Source: an uncultured Muribaculaceae bacterium
GTDB lineage: Bacteria > Bacteroidota > Bacteroidia > Bacteroidales > Muribaculaceae
Reading direction: 5' to 3'
Length of the DNA stretch: 55,584 nucleotides
NCBI GenBank assembly: GCA_958436175.1
Contig: CAUBJF010000015.1
Location: 1 to 55,584, forward strand
The notes under the pieces are model-generated. The model was not told the origin of the DNA, ran no database searches, and saw only the letters and a list, made by a program, of their open reading frames with translations. Of this stretch, positions 35,989 to 45,016 are shown in pieces; position 1 is the first letter of the stretch, and each line of letters begins with the position of its first letter. Both the position numbers and the translations under genes were made by a program.

Positions 35989-36768
35989 TTGTGGATGGGT
36001 AAAAAGGTCGGAGTATGGCATCTGGTATTCGACAAGTCGTTTTGGAGTCAGGCTGCTGAATTGGCGGAAGTCGCGGATAAAATGCGACTGGTCGGCGTAG
36101 CCGCTGGCATAGGCGATGTCGGCATAATCGCGGAAACCGAGCTGCATCATGCGTAATGCGAGCTGGAACCTCACTATGCGGCCATATTCTTTCGGATTCA
36201 TGCCGACACATGCGCGGAATACGCGCATGAATTGTTTCTTTCCCAGACAGGCGATTTCCGCGAGCCTACCGACCTGTGTTGACGGATTGAAGAGCATTGC
36301 AGAAAGAGCAGCACCGATTCTTCTGTGGTTCAACGAAAGTTTGAGTCGGGCCGTCAGCCATTCCTCAATCAACGATATTGCCGGCTCGGAATCAGAGCAG
36401 TCAAAAATTTGGTCAGCAAGTTGGCACAGTTGTCTGTTCTCAATATCGTATCCGGAAATTTCCTGATTATAGAAAGCTGATGGAGGAGTGTCAATGAATA
36501 ATCCGATAGTGTGAGGATAAAATACGGCGACAACCATTTCAGTATTGCCATCCGAGGCTATATGAGCCGGGAAGTTGACCTGACCGCTGACGGTGAACTT
36601 GTCCTGACGGGAGGATAATTCGGGTATATAAAGAGGCGAACCACGATGAAAAACCATCTGTGGACAACCGATTGGAAATGTCAGTACCTTGAAAGGCTCA
36701 TCGCATTTCAAAGTCCAGTAATAGCGTACATAAGAACGCAATTTTTCCCTCGGTCGGATGACTTTCAT
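35974..36768 (-). CDS. AraC-family transcriptional regulator
   Basis: 264 residues from the ATG at 36768, which overlaps the upstream flavoprotein stop as ATGA; a longer GTG start at 36801 is less likely. The N-terminal half (about 1-150) is an unassigned sensing domain of the DUF6597-like type (LRSYVRYYWTLKCDEP, FPIGCPQMVFHRG). The C-terminal HTH pair covers about 160-255 with the AraC signature ADIAYASGYADQSHFIRDFRQF. It probably controls its own operon, including the flavoprotein. Confidence 0.88.
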   Translation of the reverse strand: MKVIRPREKLRSYVRYYWTLKCDEPFKVLTFPIGCPQMVFHRGSPLYIPELSSRQDKFTVSGQVNFPAHIASDGNTEMVVAVFYPHTIGLFIDTPPSAFYNQEISGYDIENRQLCQLADQIFDCSDSEPAISLIEEWLTARLKLSLNHRRIGAALSAMLFNPSTQVGRLAEIACLGKKQFMRVFRACVGMNPKEYGRIVRFQLALRMMQLGFRDYADIAYASGYADQSHFIRDFRQFSSLTPKRLVEYQMPYSDLFTHPQLSEY

Positions 36769-37343
36769 TTGTTTAATCCATATAACCGTTTCATTATCCA
36801 CGCCATATTCTCGCCAAGGTTACTCATATTTGCCATGCCTTCGTCATCGCTGAGTACATCGCCGATGTTCTTGCCGTAAACAATATTCCAATAGGTCGAG
36901 CCAACAATAATCATCTCCTTGTTGAGCATGAAGTGGTTCATAGTATCGACGGTTGTCATACCTCCGCCACGACGCACAGCTGCGACCGAAGCCCCGACCT
37001 TATGACGCAAAAGCCCGGGATTAGTTGCGACAACAACACCGCCACGTTCCAAAAAGGCTTTCATCCTGGCCGACACATCTGCCGAATATACCGGAGACCC
37101 CAGTATTAAACCGTCGGCTCCGACCAGACGGTTGAATATATATGCAAAACCATCTTTAGCAAATACACAGTTACCACGACCTTTGCAGGCGAAACATCCA
37201 CGGCATGGCTGAATCTCATAATCAGCCAACTGTATCAGCTCGGTTTCGATGCCTTCTTTGTTCAGGACATCAAAGACCTTTTTGATAACTACTGACGTGT
37301 TGCCATCCTTACGCGAACTTCCGTTTATACCTATTACCTTCAT
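36765..37343 (-). CDS. Flavodoxin-fold NAD(P)H-dependent flavoprotein reductase
   Basis: 192 residues. The FMN phosphate loop is GINGSSRKDGNT at the N-terminus; CRGCFACKGRGNC supplies the cysteine cluster of iron-sulfur flavoprotein-like reductases; SPVYSADVSARMKAFLER and TYWNIVYGKN are standard family parts. It reduces quinones, iron or organic substrates; the real substrate is unknown. Coupled to the AraC gene by a 4-bp overlap. A second, broken copy lies at 52554-53131. Confidence 0.9.
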   Translation of the reverse strand: MKVIGINGSSRKDGNTSVVIKKVFDVLNKEGIETELIQLADYEIQPCRGCFACKGRGNCVFAKDGFAYIFNRLVGADGLILGSPVYSADVSARMKAFLERGGVVVATNPGLLRHKVGASVAAVRRGGGMTTVDTMNHFMLNKEMIIVGSTYWNIVYGKNIGDVLSDDEGMANMSNLGENMAWIMKRLYGLNK

Positions 37344-37385
37344 GGTATCTTTTTATAATCCATTTCTATCGGTTGTTTCATCGGT

Positions 37386-37952
37386 TCAGCGGTCGGGGTG
37401 CCGTTCTCTATCGATATGTAGGGCATTGTAATCCTCTTTAGTCAAATTGTAGAAATGTTCCTTCCGTCTATCACCGAGAGGAGAGACGATTTCGCACTCA
37501 GTATGATGATATCTAAACCCACATTTTTCACATACGCGCTTAGACTTTATATTACCATCATAATATCCACACCACACAGTCTTCAGGCTCAAGTCATTGA
37601 AGCTCCGCGCCAGCAATGCACAGACAGCCTCCGGTATCAGGCCTTGACCCCAATATGGCTTGCCGATCCAATAGCCAATCTCTGCCTCACCCTGCTTCAT
37701 TTCCGCAGAATGGAGGCCGTCCGAAAACAATAACCCACACGCTCCGACAGCCTCTCCCGTCTCTTTCAACACTGTAGCATATGTTTCCGGCGCAGAAAAA
37801 ACAGTCCGTATTATTTCAAGGCTGTTCTCAACCGAAGTATGCGGCAGCCAACCTGCGACGGGCCCTATATCCGGATCGCTTGCATATTTGAACAAAGCCT
37901 CCGCGTCGGAATCTATCCACGGACGGAGTAAAAGTCTTTCTGTTTCTATCAT
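37386..37952 (-). CDS. RimJ/RimL-type GNAT acetyltransferase
   Basis: 188 residues. Starts MIETERLLLRPWIDSD, the N-terminus of the acetyltransferase_3 family; the acetyl-CoA binding motif is GYWIGKPYWGQGLIPEAV, with the later NIKSKRVCEKCGFRYHH. It transfers acetyl from CoA to an amine, which in this subfamily can be a ribosomal protein N-terminus or a small molecule. First gene of the GNAT-flavoprotein-AraC run. Confidence 0.88.
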   Translation of the reverse strand: MIETERLLLRPWIDSDAEALFKYASDPDIGPVAGWLPHTSVENSLEIIRTVFSAPETYATVLKETGEAVGACGLLFSDGLHSAEMKQGEAEIGYWIGKPYWGQGLIPEAVCALLARSFNDLSLKTVWCGYYDGNIKSKRVCEKCGFRYHHTECEIVSPLGDRRKEHFYNLTKEDYNALHIDRERHPDR

Positions 37953-37973
37953 TAAATATTCAAATAATCTGTA

Positions 37974-38456
37974 TTATTCCGTCAGGCGCTGATAATCGTC
38001 GATTTTCCCATCTACAATTTTAAGACGAGTCTTACCGGGCCATCCCATATCGCAATAAGAAACTGTAAACCAACCATTCCCTACATATTTTATGTCGCAT
38101 ATCACTGACTCACCATCCGAGCCCGGTCTGGAATCTTGTGCCCCGGTTCTCAATGAATAATAAGCATAGCAAGATCCTTCATCGCAGTCGAATTCATAGT
38201 CCTCCCGGAGTTTATTCAAAGCATTGACAGTAAAGTAAGTTTTAGGGCTGACGTCGTCTACATCATCTATTGCGAACACCAACTTCTCATATACCGTATT
38301 TATTACTTCAATGTCTGTGGAGCTTTCTTTATAAACCTGTTCGGCTTCTAAACCGGGCACTGTCACAAGTTCTGCTGATTCATGGCTCGTGGTTGCGCCA
38401 TAAGAAGGAATTCCGGCGAGCAATAATATACAATTAATATACTTCAGTAATCTCAT
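37974..38456 (-). CDS. Small exported protein (DUF3828-like)
   Basis: 160 residues with signal peptide MRLLKYINCILLLAGIPSYGA. The mature part has DIEVINTVYEKLVFAI, a YYSLRTGAQDSRPG stretch, and a final WFTVSYCDMGWPGKTRLKIVDGKIDDYQRL that resembles DUF3828-type periplasmic proteins. Function unknown. It starts 22 bp after the GNAT gene in gene order but lies upstream of it in transcription, so it may lead that operon. Confidence 0.7.
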   Translation of the reverse strand: MRLLKYINCILLLAGIPSYGATTSHESAELVTVPGLEAEQVYKESSTDIEVINTVYEKLVFAIDDVDDVSPKTYFTVNALNKLREDYEFDCDEGSCYAYYSLRTGAQDSRPGSDGESVICDIKYVGNGWFTVSYCDMGWPGKTRLKIVDGKIDDYQRLTE

Positions 38457-38631
38457 TATAGCTTATTGACATATTAATAAGGCATGGATGATCCAATAAC
38501 CTTCCACAAAGGTATATAAATTTATATGAATTCAAAGGGTCAAGACATAAAACATAGATAATCGTCGTCGCTCTCCCGCCGACCACCATAAGTATACAAG
38601 GTGACCGACATGGCATATCCAGAAATTTACG

Positions 38632-38639
38632 TATTTTTG
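38632..38639 (+). promoter_or_regulatory. Possible -7 element of the permease gene
   Basis: TATTTTTG matches TAnnTTTG and lies 25 bp before the ATG at 38665. No -33 TTTG at the right distance. Confidence 0.4.
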
Positions 38640-38664
38640 TATTTGAAATCAAAGTAAACAACTT

Positions 38665-40497
38665 ATGCTTATCACCATCGTCACTCTCGTTCTGGCTGCT
38701 GCCGGCTTTGTCTGGGGGCGTATCCGCGGCGATATCGTAGCGCTCATCGCGTTGCTTGTACTCACTCTTTCGGGCATTCTCACAACAGGCGAAGCCCTTT
38801 CCGGCTTTTCCAATCCTATTGTCATAATGATGGTAGGACTGTTTGTGGTCGGAGGAGCCATATTTAATACAGGACTGGCCAAGGTAATAGGCGCACGACT
38901 GTCGAAGCTTGGCAACGGCAGCCCCACGAAGCTGTTCCTTGTCGTTGTACTTTCTACCGGGCTTATAGGCGGTTTTGTCAGCAACACAGGCACTGTTGCA
39001 CTTATGCTGCCCATAGTGGTCTCCATGGCGGCAGGAGCAGGCGCGTCAGCTTCGCGCTTTCTTATGCCACTGGCTTTCGCTTCGAGTATCGGGGGCATGC
39101 TCACCCTCATCGGCACTCCACCTAACCTGGTAGTGTCTGAAGCATGGGAAGAATTCAGCGGCCAGCCTCTTACCATGTTCTCTTTCCTTCCAACGGGCAT
39201 CATCTGCCTGGCCGCTGGCACGCTCTTGCTGATACCGCTCAGCAAGCTTCTGTCCGGTAATAAAAAGAAAGGCGCGGCTATCTCGACCAAGAATCGTACG
39301 CTTGCCGACATCGTCGAGGAATATAATCTCAACCATGACCTTTGGCGTGTCGACGTACCGTCGTCATCGCCTATCGCCGGACTTGCCCTCGGGGCTCTCG
39401 CACTGCGGGCGAACTACGGTCTTGATGTGCTCGAACTCAGGGTAGAAGCCGGCAAAGGACTTCTGAAAAACGTGTCTCAGGAAGCACCGACGGCTTCATC
39501 GGTGATTGATGGAGGCGACATACTCTTTATACGCGGCCCTCGCGCCAATGTCGACCGCTTCGTGGCAGACTATGGGTTGCGGGTTGCAGAAGACAACGAC
39601 GAATCACGCCGTCATCTCGATTTCTATGATATCGGGCTGGCCGAATTAGTAGTCCTTCCCAATTCAGGAATCCTCAAGGAAACTATAGCCGGGCTCGATT
39701 TTCGTAACAGATACAATGTCAATATTCTCGGTGTGAGACGCGGTGGGGAATATATTACCGACAACCTCGGAGAACGTAGCGTGGCTAAAGGCGACGTGCT
39801 TCTTGTCCAGGGAACCTGGGATGCCATCGAGCGCGTAAGCCGTGACACTCGCGACTGGATCGTGCTCGGCGAGCCTGAGGCACAGGCTTCGAAAGTAACA
39901 ATAGGTTACCGAGCCCCTATGGCGGCCGCAATAATGCTGGCCATGATAGCAGCTTTAGTTTTCAGCAGCATTCCGGCTGTTTTCATTGTGCTGTCGGCCA
40001 GCGTACTGATGATACTGACTGGATGTTTCCGATCCGTGGTCGATGCCTACCGCACCATCAACTGGGAAAGTATCGTGCTGATTGCCGCCATGATGCCGAT
40101 GAGTTTCGCGCTCGAAAAGACCGGGGTCAGCGAAATGGTGAGCGTCTCGCTTGTTGAAGCCCTCGGCAGCATAGGTCCTCACTGGCTTATGGCCGGAATC
40201 TACTTCACCACTTCGCTACTAACCCTTTTTATATCCAACACCGCTACCAGTGTACTCATGGCACCTATCGCAGTGCAGAGCGCCGTAGCTTACGGTGTCA
40301 GTCCGCTGCCGATGCTTATAGCAGTGACATTCGGAGCATCGCTGTGCTTCATGTCGCCATTCTCGACACCTCCAAATGCACTTGTAATGCCTGCGGGACA
40401 ATACACCTTTATGGACTATGTGAAAGTAGGTGCGCCACTCCAACTCGCCCTCGGAATACTGATGATTTTCGTCATCCCCCTCTTCTTTCCCTTTTGA
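38665..40497 (+). CDS. SLC13-family permease with two RCK_C domains
   Basis: 610 residues. Multi-pass membrane protein of the divalent anion:sodium symporter/ArsB superfamily; GTPPNLVVSEAW and the repeat SPFSTPPNALVMPAGQY are the paired hairpin signatures, and VSNTGTVALMLPIV and ISNTATSVLMAPIA are the two NT motifs. Between the two halves (about 215-395) are two TrkA-C/RCK_C modules, the usual layout of this cation-regulated subfamily. Substrate probably sulfate, dicarboxylate or another anion. Followed by a strong terminator. Confidence 0.93.
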   Translation: MLITIVTLVLAAAGFVWGRIRGDIVALIALLVLTLSGILTTGEALSGFSNPIVIMMVGLFVVGGAIFNTGLAKVIGARLSKLGNGSPTKLFLVVVLSTGLIGGFVSNTGTVALMLPIVVSMAAGAGASASRFLMPLAFASSIGGMLTLIGTPPNLVVSEAWEEFSGQPLTMFSFLPTGIICLAAGTLLLIPLSKLLSGNKKKGAAISTKNRTLADIVEEYNLNHDLWRVDVPSSSPIAGLALGALALRANYGLDVLELRVEAGKGLLKNVSQEAPTASSVIDGGDILFIRGPRANVDRFVADYGLRVAEDNDESRRHLDFYDIGLAELVVLPNSGILKETIAGLDFRNRYNVNILGVRRGGEYITDNLGERSVAKGDVLLVQGTWDAIERVSRDTRDWIVLGEPEAQASKVTIGYRAPMAAAIMLAMIAALVFSSIPAVFIVLSASVLMILTGCFRSVVDAYRTINWESIVLIAAMMPMSFALEKTGVSEMVSVSLVEALGSIGPHWLMAGIYFTTSLLTLFISNTATSVLMAPIAVQSAVAYGVSPLPMLIAVTFGASLCFMSPFSTPPNALVMPAGQYTFMDYVKVGAPLQLALGILMIFVIPLFFPF

Positions 40498-40514
40498 ACG
40501 CTGCAACGAATAAT

Positions 40515-40550
40515 TAGAGCCTTCCACGAAAGACCACGCGGAAGGCTCTA
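40515..40550. terminator. Bidirectional terminator between the permease and DUF362 genes
   Basis: A perfect 11-bp stem (TAGAGCCTTCC / GGAAGGCTCTA) around a 14-base loop, with AT-rich flanks on both sides. It sits between two convergent genes. Confidence 0.8.
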
Positions 40551-40572
40551 TATTTACATTTCTATATTTGGA

Positions 40573-41553
40573 TTATTCGATGGTTATCAGCACGTATTTC
40601 TGAGTACCCATGCCGAGCTGTTCGGCATAATCGAGCAGATGGGTCGCATTACGCGAGGCCATACGCTCTTCAAGGTGGATTTTGCCGTGATCTGGCGATG
40701 CTTTCACTGCGTCGACACATGCACGGTCAACGGCGACAGGGTCGAGAGACGCGAATATGCCTATATCGGCCATCCGAACAGGAGCCGGAGTGGCAACGCA
40801 GTCGCAATCGACTGAGAGATTATTGGCGACATTGATATAGAGAATCTTATCTCCGGCGTGATCGGTAACAGCCTTTGCTGCTTCCGCCATTGTTTCAAGA
40901 AAATCATTCTGTGCCGGCATTCCGTCGCCCCAAAGCTTATTGGGGTCATCATGTTTGCCTCCTGAGTGTACCCAGGCTTTGCCTTCCCTCGACTGTAGAC
41001 CTATGCCCATGTTCTTGAGGGCACCCCCGAATCCGGCCATAGGATGCCCCTTGAAATGCGAAAGCACGATGGTGTAATTATAGTTTAGCCAGTCCTTGCC
41101 TATAAGAGCATGATTAATATGTTTTCCGTGGACGACAGGGAGGGAAACAGATGCGACGCTGTCAAGTAAATGAAATGGAGCAATGGCTGTAAACCCATGC
41201 TCACGTGCCACTTCCATGTGTTCTTTATCATTGGTGCGAGCTCCGGGATAAGCAGTATTGCACTCCACGATGTCGGCATGGAGTCCCTGCACAAGGGGCG
41301 CTATTAGAGCGGGAGAGAGATGATTCGGGTTACCTTTTTCTCCTGAAGAGAGTTTGACACATATCTTGCCGCTTGCCTTACGGTCGAGAGCATCATAAAT
41401 TTTCACAAGATTCTCCGGAGTGATGTTTTTAATAAAGTACACTGTGGCGACAGAATCTAACGTTGTCGGTTCGACCTGTTGGGCTGCAGCCTTACCAAAG
41501 CCGAGAACAGAAACGGCCACAATCAAAGCTAATTTAGATATCTTCCTTATCAT
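40573..41553 (-). CDS. Exported DUF362 domain protein
   Basis: 326 residues. Signal peptide ends at GFGKAAA. The domain has VKLSSGEKGNPNHLSP, GKHINHALIGKDWLNYNYTIVLSHFKGHPMAGFGGALKNMGIG and CDCVATPAPVRMADIGIFASLDPVAVDRA, all DUF362 hallmarks. No CxxCxxC ferredoxin clusters are present, so this is the bare, periplasmic version. Function unknown. A TATCTTTG element on the minus strand (41590-41597) marks its promoter. Confidence 0.88.
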   Translation of the reverse strand: MIRKISKLALIVAVSVLGFGKAAAQQVEPTTLDSVATVYFIKNITPENLVKIYDALDRKASGKICVKLSSGEKGNPNHLSPALIAPLVQGLHADIVECNTAYPGARTNDKEHMEVAREHGFTAIAPFHLLDSVASVSLPVVHGKHINHALIGKDWLNYNYTIVLSHFKGHPMAGFGGALKNMGIGLQSREGKAWVHSGGKHDDPNKLWGDGMPAQNDFLETMAEAAKAVTDHAGDKILYINVANNLSVDCDCVATPAPVRMADIGIFASLDPVAVDRACVDAVKASPDHGKIHLEERMASRNATHLLDYAEQLGMGTQKYVLITIE

Positions 41554-41589
41554 AGTCTTCAGTTATTGACATTGACTGTAATTAATCTG

Positions 41590-41597
41590 CAAAGATA
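41590..41597 (-). promoter_or_regulatory. -7 element of the DUF362 gene
   Basis: TATCTTTG on the minus strand, an exact TAnnTTTG match, 36 bp before the ATG at 41553. Confidence 0.55.
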
Positions 41598-41666
41598 AAC
41601 AATTATAACAACAAACGTCTACCCTTAATTATGGTAAAAACTACCAGTTTCACCCGAAAGATTTCA

Positions 41667-43748
41667 TTACAAGCGCTTCATTTCTTCTGCCGAGGCGGAG
41701 GTGCCTTTATATTTGCTTTTGCGCGGCTGAAAATTATAGATTATATCGAGGGTTACACCACGGCGGTCATAGCTTTGGCGTTTATCAACGGACACACCGT
41801 AGGTATACATAGTCCAGTCGTTGTTTGCCGTGTTGAATATGTCGGTAGCAGACAGTTTAATGGTCAGTGATTTGTTCAGGAACGTCCTTCCGACAGATGC
41901 GTCCATAGTAAACCATGAACCCCCAAAACGGTTAGTGTGCATATCGCCCTGGGAACTGCCGCTGATATTGGCTGCTACCGTCCACCCGTAAGGCAATGAG
42001 AATGTATTGTCAAGATAATAGGAGAAGACAGGTTTGTCATATCGATGACTGTCAAGGTGTAACCACTGTCGAAACATACCTGTTGTAACATTCGGAGTCC
42101 ATCGTCGTATTGGCTGACTCCAGACAAGATAGAGACTAAAAGCTGAAACGTCGATATTAACCGGGTGCATGAGCAATTGAAGATTATCGGCTGGATATAC
42201 CTGCTTGACAAAAGCGTATGTATCAAGAGAACGGATATAATCAGCTTGAAGCATGAAACCATTCCACGTACCGAGTAGCTGAAAGTCGTGCATTCGTTCG
42301 TCTCTCAGGGCGGGATTTCCGCCCTCGATTTCATGCATCCCGGTATAACTGAGCGAACCAGTAAGCAGTGAATATGGAGGCTTGACTGTCGCCATTTTAT
42401 AACTGAGGCTTATCTGCGTTTCGTCGTTAATAGAATATCCAAACGACAGATCCGGAGTCAACAGATGGTCTAAACGACTGACCTCTTCATCGCGTTTGCC
42501 GTTGGTCTTGAAGTCGTAATCGACATATTCGTATCTTGCGCCCAACGATAGGGAAAGCCTATCGAACATACGCGACCAGGATGCGAAAATGGCTGCGGAA
42601 GCCTGCCTCGCATCCGTGAGCGAAGACGGGATATATTCACCTACGGAGCTGTTAAGCATATGGTAATCGAGAGATGTATGCGTATAGCTATCTTGAGTTC
42701 CGATCGTAAAATCTCCATTCCAAAGAGGAAAGTTTAGATATATCTTACCGGCCCAAAGGGTCGAGGTGCTTTCATCAGTAGAGTTCACTGCCGGATTGGT
42801 AGATTCTGGATAGGTGGTTGCGACGGAATTCCTCTCGTTTGACCGGCGGAAATCGCCGTCGAAGTGAAGTAGATACCTGTCGGCAAACCTGTTCTCATAA
42901 TAGAGGGAAGCAAGGAGACTGTGCACCATGATGGCCTTGTTAATCTCACGGCCTATTACCGGATTATCGTCGAGCCATTCACGGCCGGTGTTGTAAAAAA
43001 CGCCGACCTCAGGATTGTAACGGTAATATGCACCAAACGATTGGGAGCCACTGGCATAATTGAATCCGGCCTTGACAACACCTGTGGTCGTAGGGTATGA
43101 ATTATACTGGGAGCTGCCAAGGGTCGTCTCCCGGCCATCGTAAACGAGAGTATTGGTAGTCACACCCTTCGCGAGCGAGTTGTTATGATTTATCGTTCCA
43201 TTGGCAAAGAACTCCCAACTACCGGCTCGATAACTTAAGCTGAGATAATCCATAACTGACCATTTGCGGCGCCCTTGAAGCTGGAATCTGTCTGTAAATG
43301 ACAGACCTTGCACGAATTTCCTTCGTGTCGTGATTTTAAGCACCGCTCCCGTGGTGCTTTCGTAAGCAGCTCCGGGAGCCATGAGCAATTCTACTTTCTT
43401 TATATTGGAGGAAAGTAACTGAGACAACTCCTGCCTGTCGCGCATCGGCCGACCATCGATAAAGATCTCAATGTTGTTCTTGCCGATGACACTGACAGCA
43501 TCGTCTGTCACCTTAATCATCGGTAACTGTGCGAGCACATCGAGAGCAGTACCGAGAACAGCAAGATTCGAGCCTGAGATTGTTGTCACGAGTGTTGAGC
43601 CGACTAATTTTGTTGCCGGTTGTCTGCTTGTGACGATAACTTCTTTTAACTCGCGGACGAGGCTGTCGGTCGTTTCAAGGCTCTGTGCCTTATTGTCCTG
43701 GATAAAGAAAAAAAGAGTCAGGATCGATAAGAGTATTTTCGCTTTCAT
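41667..43748 (-). CDS. TonB-receptor-like outer-membrane protein
   Basis: 693 residues from the ATG at 43748, where a signal peptide (MKAKILLSILTLFFFIQDNKAQ) begins directly; the longer GTG start lies over the promoter. A plug domain (about 25-145: LKEVIVTSRQPATKLVGST, DVLAQLPMIKV, IEIFIDGRPMRDRQ, GAVLKITTRR) leads into a barrel of alternating strands ending near RGVTLDIIYNFQPR. It has no STN and no clear TonB box. Same general type as the barrel at 33922. Cargo unknown. Confidence 0.85.
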   Translation of the reverse strand: MKAKILLSILTLFFFIQDNKAQSLETTDSLVRELKEVIVTSRQPATKLVGSTLVTTISGSNLAVLGTALDVLAQLPMIKVTDDAVSVIGKNNIEIFIDGRPMRDRQELSQLLSSNIKKVELLMAPGAAYESTTGAVLKITTRRKFVQGLSFTDRFQLQGRRKWSVMDYLSLSYRAGSWEFFANGTINHNNSLAKGVTTNTLVYDGRETTLGSSQYNSYPTTTGVVKAGFNYASGSQSFGAYYRYNPEVGVFYNTGREWLDDNPVIGREINKAIMVHSLLASLYYENRFADRYLLHFDGDFRRSNERNSVATTYPESTNPAVNSTDESTSTLWAGKIYLNFPLWNGDFTIGTQDSYTHTSLDYHMLNSSVGEYIPSSLTDARQASAAIFASWSRMFDRLSLSLGARYEYVDYDFKTNGKRDEEVSRLDHLLTPDLSFGYSINDETQISLSYKMATVKPPYSLLTGSLSYTGMHEIEGGNPALRDERMHDFQLLGTWNGFMLQADYIRSLDTYAFVKQVYPADNLQLLMHPVNIDVSAFSLYLVWSQPIRRWTPNVTTGMFRQWLHLDSHRYDKPVFSYYLDNTFSLPYGWTVAANISGSSQGDMHTNRFGGSWFTMDASVGRTFLNKSLTIKLSATDIFNTANNDWTMYTYGVSVDKRQSYDRRGVTLDIIYNFQPRKSKYKGTSASAEEMKRL

Positions 43749-43765
43749 GTGAGCTTTTTTTAACG

Positions 43766-43798
43766 CGAAGATACTCACATCCGCAATGAGACACCAAA
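43766..43798 (-). promoter_or_regulatory. Promoter of the outer-membrane protein gene
   Basis: On the minus strand TTTG (43795-43798), a 21-bp spacer and TATCTTCG (43766-43773), one base off the consensus. Leader about 14 bases to the ATG at 43748. Confidence 0.6.
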
Positions 43799-43890
43799 CT
43801 AAAAGTCTGACACCCGAATTTCCAACGCGCTCATTTTCAAAATTATACTCCAGGTCATTCTAAAAAAGCCTGACCGTCTGCAATACCCGG

Positions 43891-44874
43891 TTAAAATAAG
43901 TCCATAATCTCTGGAATTTCTGTTCCTACAGACTCTCTGAGACGGGATTTCAGCCTCGACTTACGTTTGTATACTACCTCAATAGATTCCCCGAGAAGCA
44001 GGCTTATGGTTCTCGTCGAAAGCCCACTTGCGAGATAGACCAAAAGCATATAGTCCTCCGGTTTGATACCTGGCCTGAAGACCTTGACCTTATCAAGGAT
44101 ATTGTCACGGCAATCGTTGACGGCTCGCTCCATTTCGGGAAAAGAATCTGTTCGTACCGATTCTATTTCATCCTTTACTTTGTCGGCAACAGCTTTCCTT
44201 TCCGATTTAGTGCCCTGCGTTTCATAATATGTCTGGCAAAGAGAATCAATCAACGAAAAACGATTCTCAAGCAGTCCGTGCAACTTGTTCTCAAGACGGC
44301 TTACATCACCACGGCTTGCTTCAATCTGGTTTTTGAGGCCCGATGCCTCTGCTATGAGTATGTCGTTCCTTGCTGCCTGTAACTTCATCCGCTGTCGCAT
44401 CCAGATTATAATACCGATTGCTGTAAGCAGCAGCACGATCCCTATAACCATAAATAGTTCTCGTTTGGCACGCTCCTTGTAGAGAAAGAACTCCTTCTCT
44501 TTCTGGAGATATAAGGCGGTTGCAAGGCTATCATTTTCGGTTGAAGACTGAATCTGCATTTTAAAGTAAGAGGCTTTTTTGAACTCGTCAGTACAGTTAT
44601 GGCGACCGTAATAGTCGATAGCTATGTCTACTATGGTATCGGATGGTGCCGATAGTTTATTTGCCGCAAGCGCCTCGCAATATAATAATGCCCAACGAGC
44701 CATAGTGGCAGAATCATGTATCTCCGAAACATCAACTTTATTGAGCTTTGAGAGAGCAGCCAACGGGTCACTTTTCATCAGGCACTGAGCGTCATCGAGT
44801 TCCCTTTGTTGTGCTTCGGAGTAAGCACATCCGGAAATAATAACAAGCAAAACTATATAAAGCAACTTACGCAT
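43891..44874 (-). CDS. Membrane-anchored HTH lipoprotein with TPR-like sensor part
   Basis: 327 residues. A lipoprotein signal with lipobox cysteine C16 (VIISGC) is followed by helical, TPR-like sequence (about 20-135), one membrane helix (141-158), a coiled coil (about 160-205) and a C-terminal LuxR-like helix-turn-helix region (about 280-315; LVYLASGLSTRTISLLLGESIEVVYKRKSRL). Such proteins in Bacteroidales appear to link an outside signal to a cytoplasmic DNA-binding end across one helix. Target unknown; the adjacent receptor-like gene is a candidate. Confidence 0.78.
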   Translation of the reverse strand: MRKLLYIVLLVIISGCAYSEAQQRELDDAQCLMKSDPLAALSKLNKVDVSEIHDSATMARWALLYCEALAANKLSAPSDTIVDIAIDYYGRHNCTDEFKKASYFKMQIQSSTENDSLATALYLQKEKEFFLYKERAKRELFMVIGIVLLLTAIGIIIWMRQRMKLQAARNDILIAEASGLKNQIEASRGDVSRLENKLHGLLENRFSLIDSLCQTYYETQGTKSERKAVADKVKDEIESVRTDSFPEMERAVNDCRDNILDKVKVFRPGIKPEDYMLLVYLASGLSTRTISLLLGESIEVVYKRKSRLKSRLRESVGTEIPEIMDLF

Positions 44875-44970
44875 AGTCCTATCCTTTGATTAAAGATCCT
44901 TCAATCCTTTTCTGGGCAAAGTTAATCAAAAACCACGAATAAAGCACCGTGTATGTATATGTACTGGCAC

Positions 44971-45011
44971 AAAAGACGATGCAAGACCCTTACCGTCCTG
45001 CATCGTCTTTT
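44971..45011 (-). terminator. Terminator of the sigma/receptor operon
   Basis: A near-perfect stem of AAAGACGATGCA with TGCATCGTCTTT, extended by an inner GAC/GTC, ending in TTTT on the minus strand; 6 bp after the lipoprotein stop at 45017. Confidence 0.8.
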
Positions 45012-45016
45012 TAAGT

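Noticed and set aside
36769..36801. GTG start for the AraC regulator
   Set aside because: The ATG at 36768 overlaps the upstream stop as ATGA and gives the normal family N-terminus.
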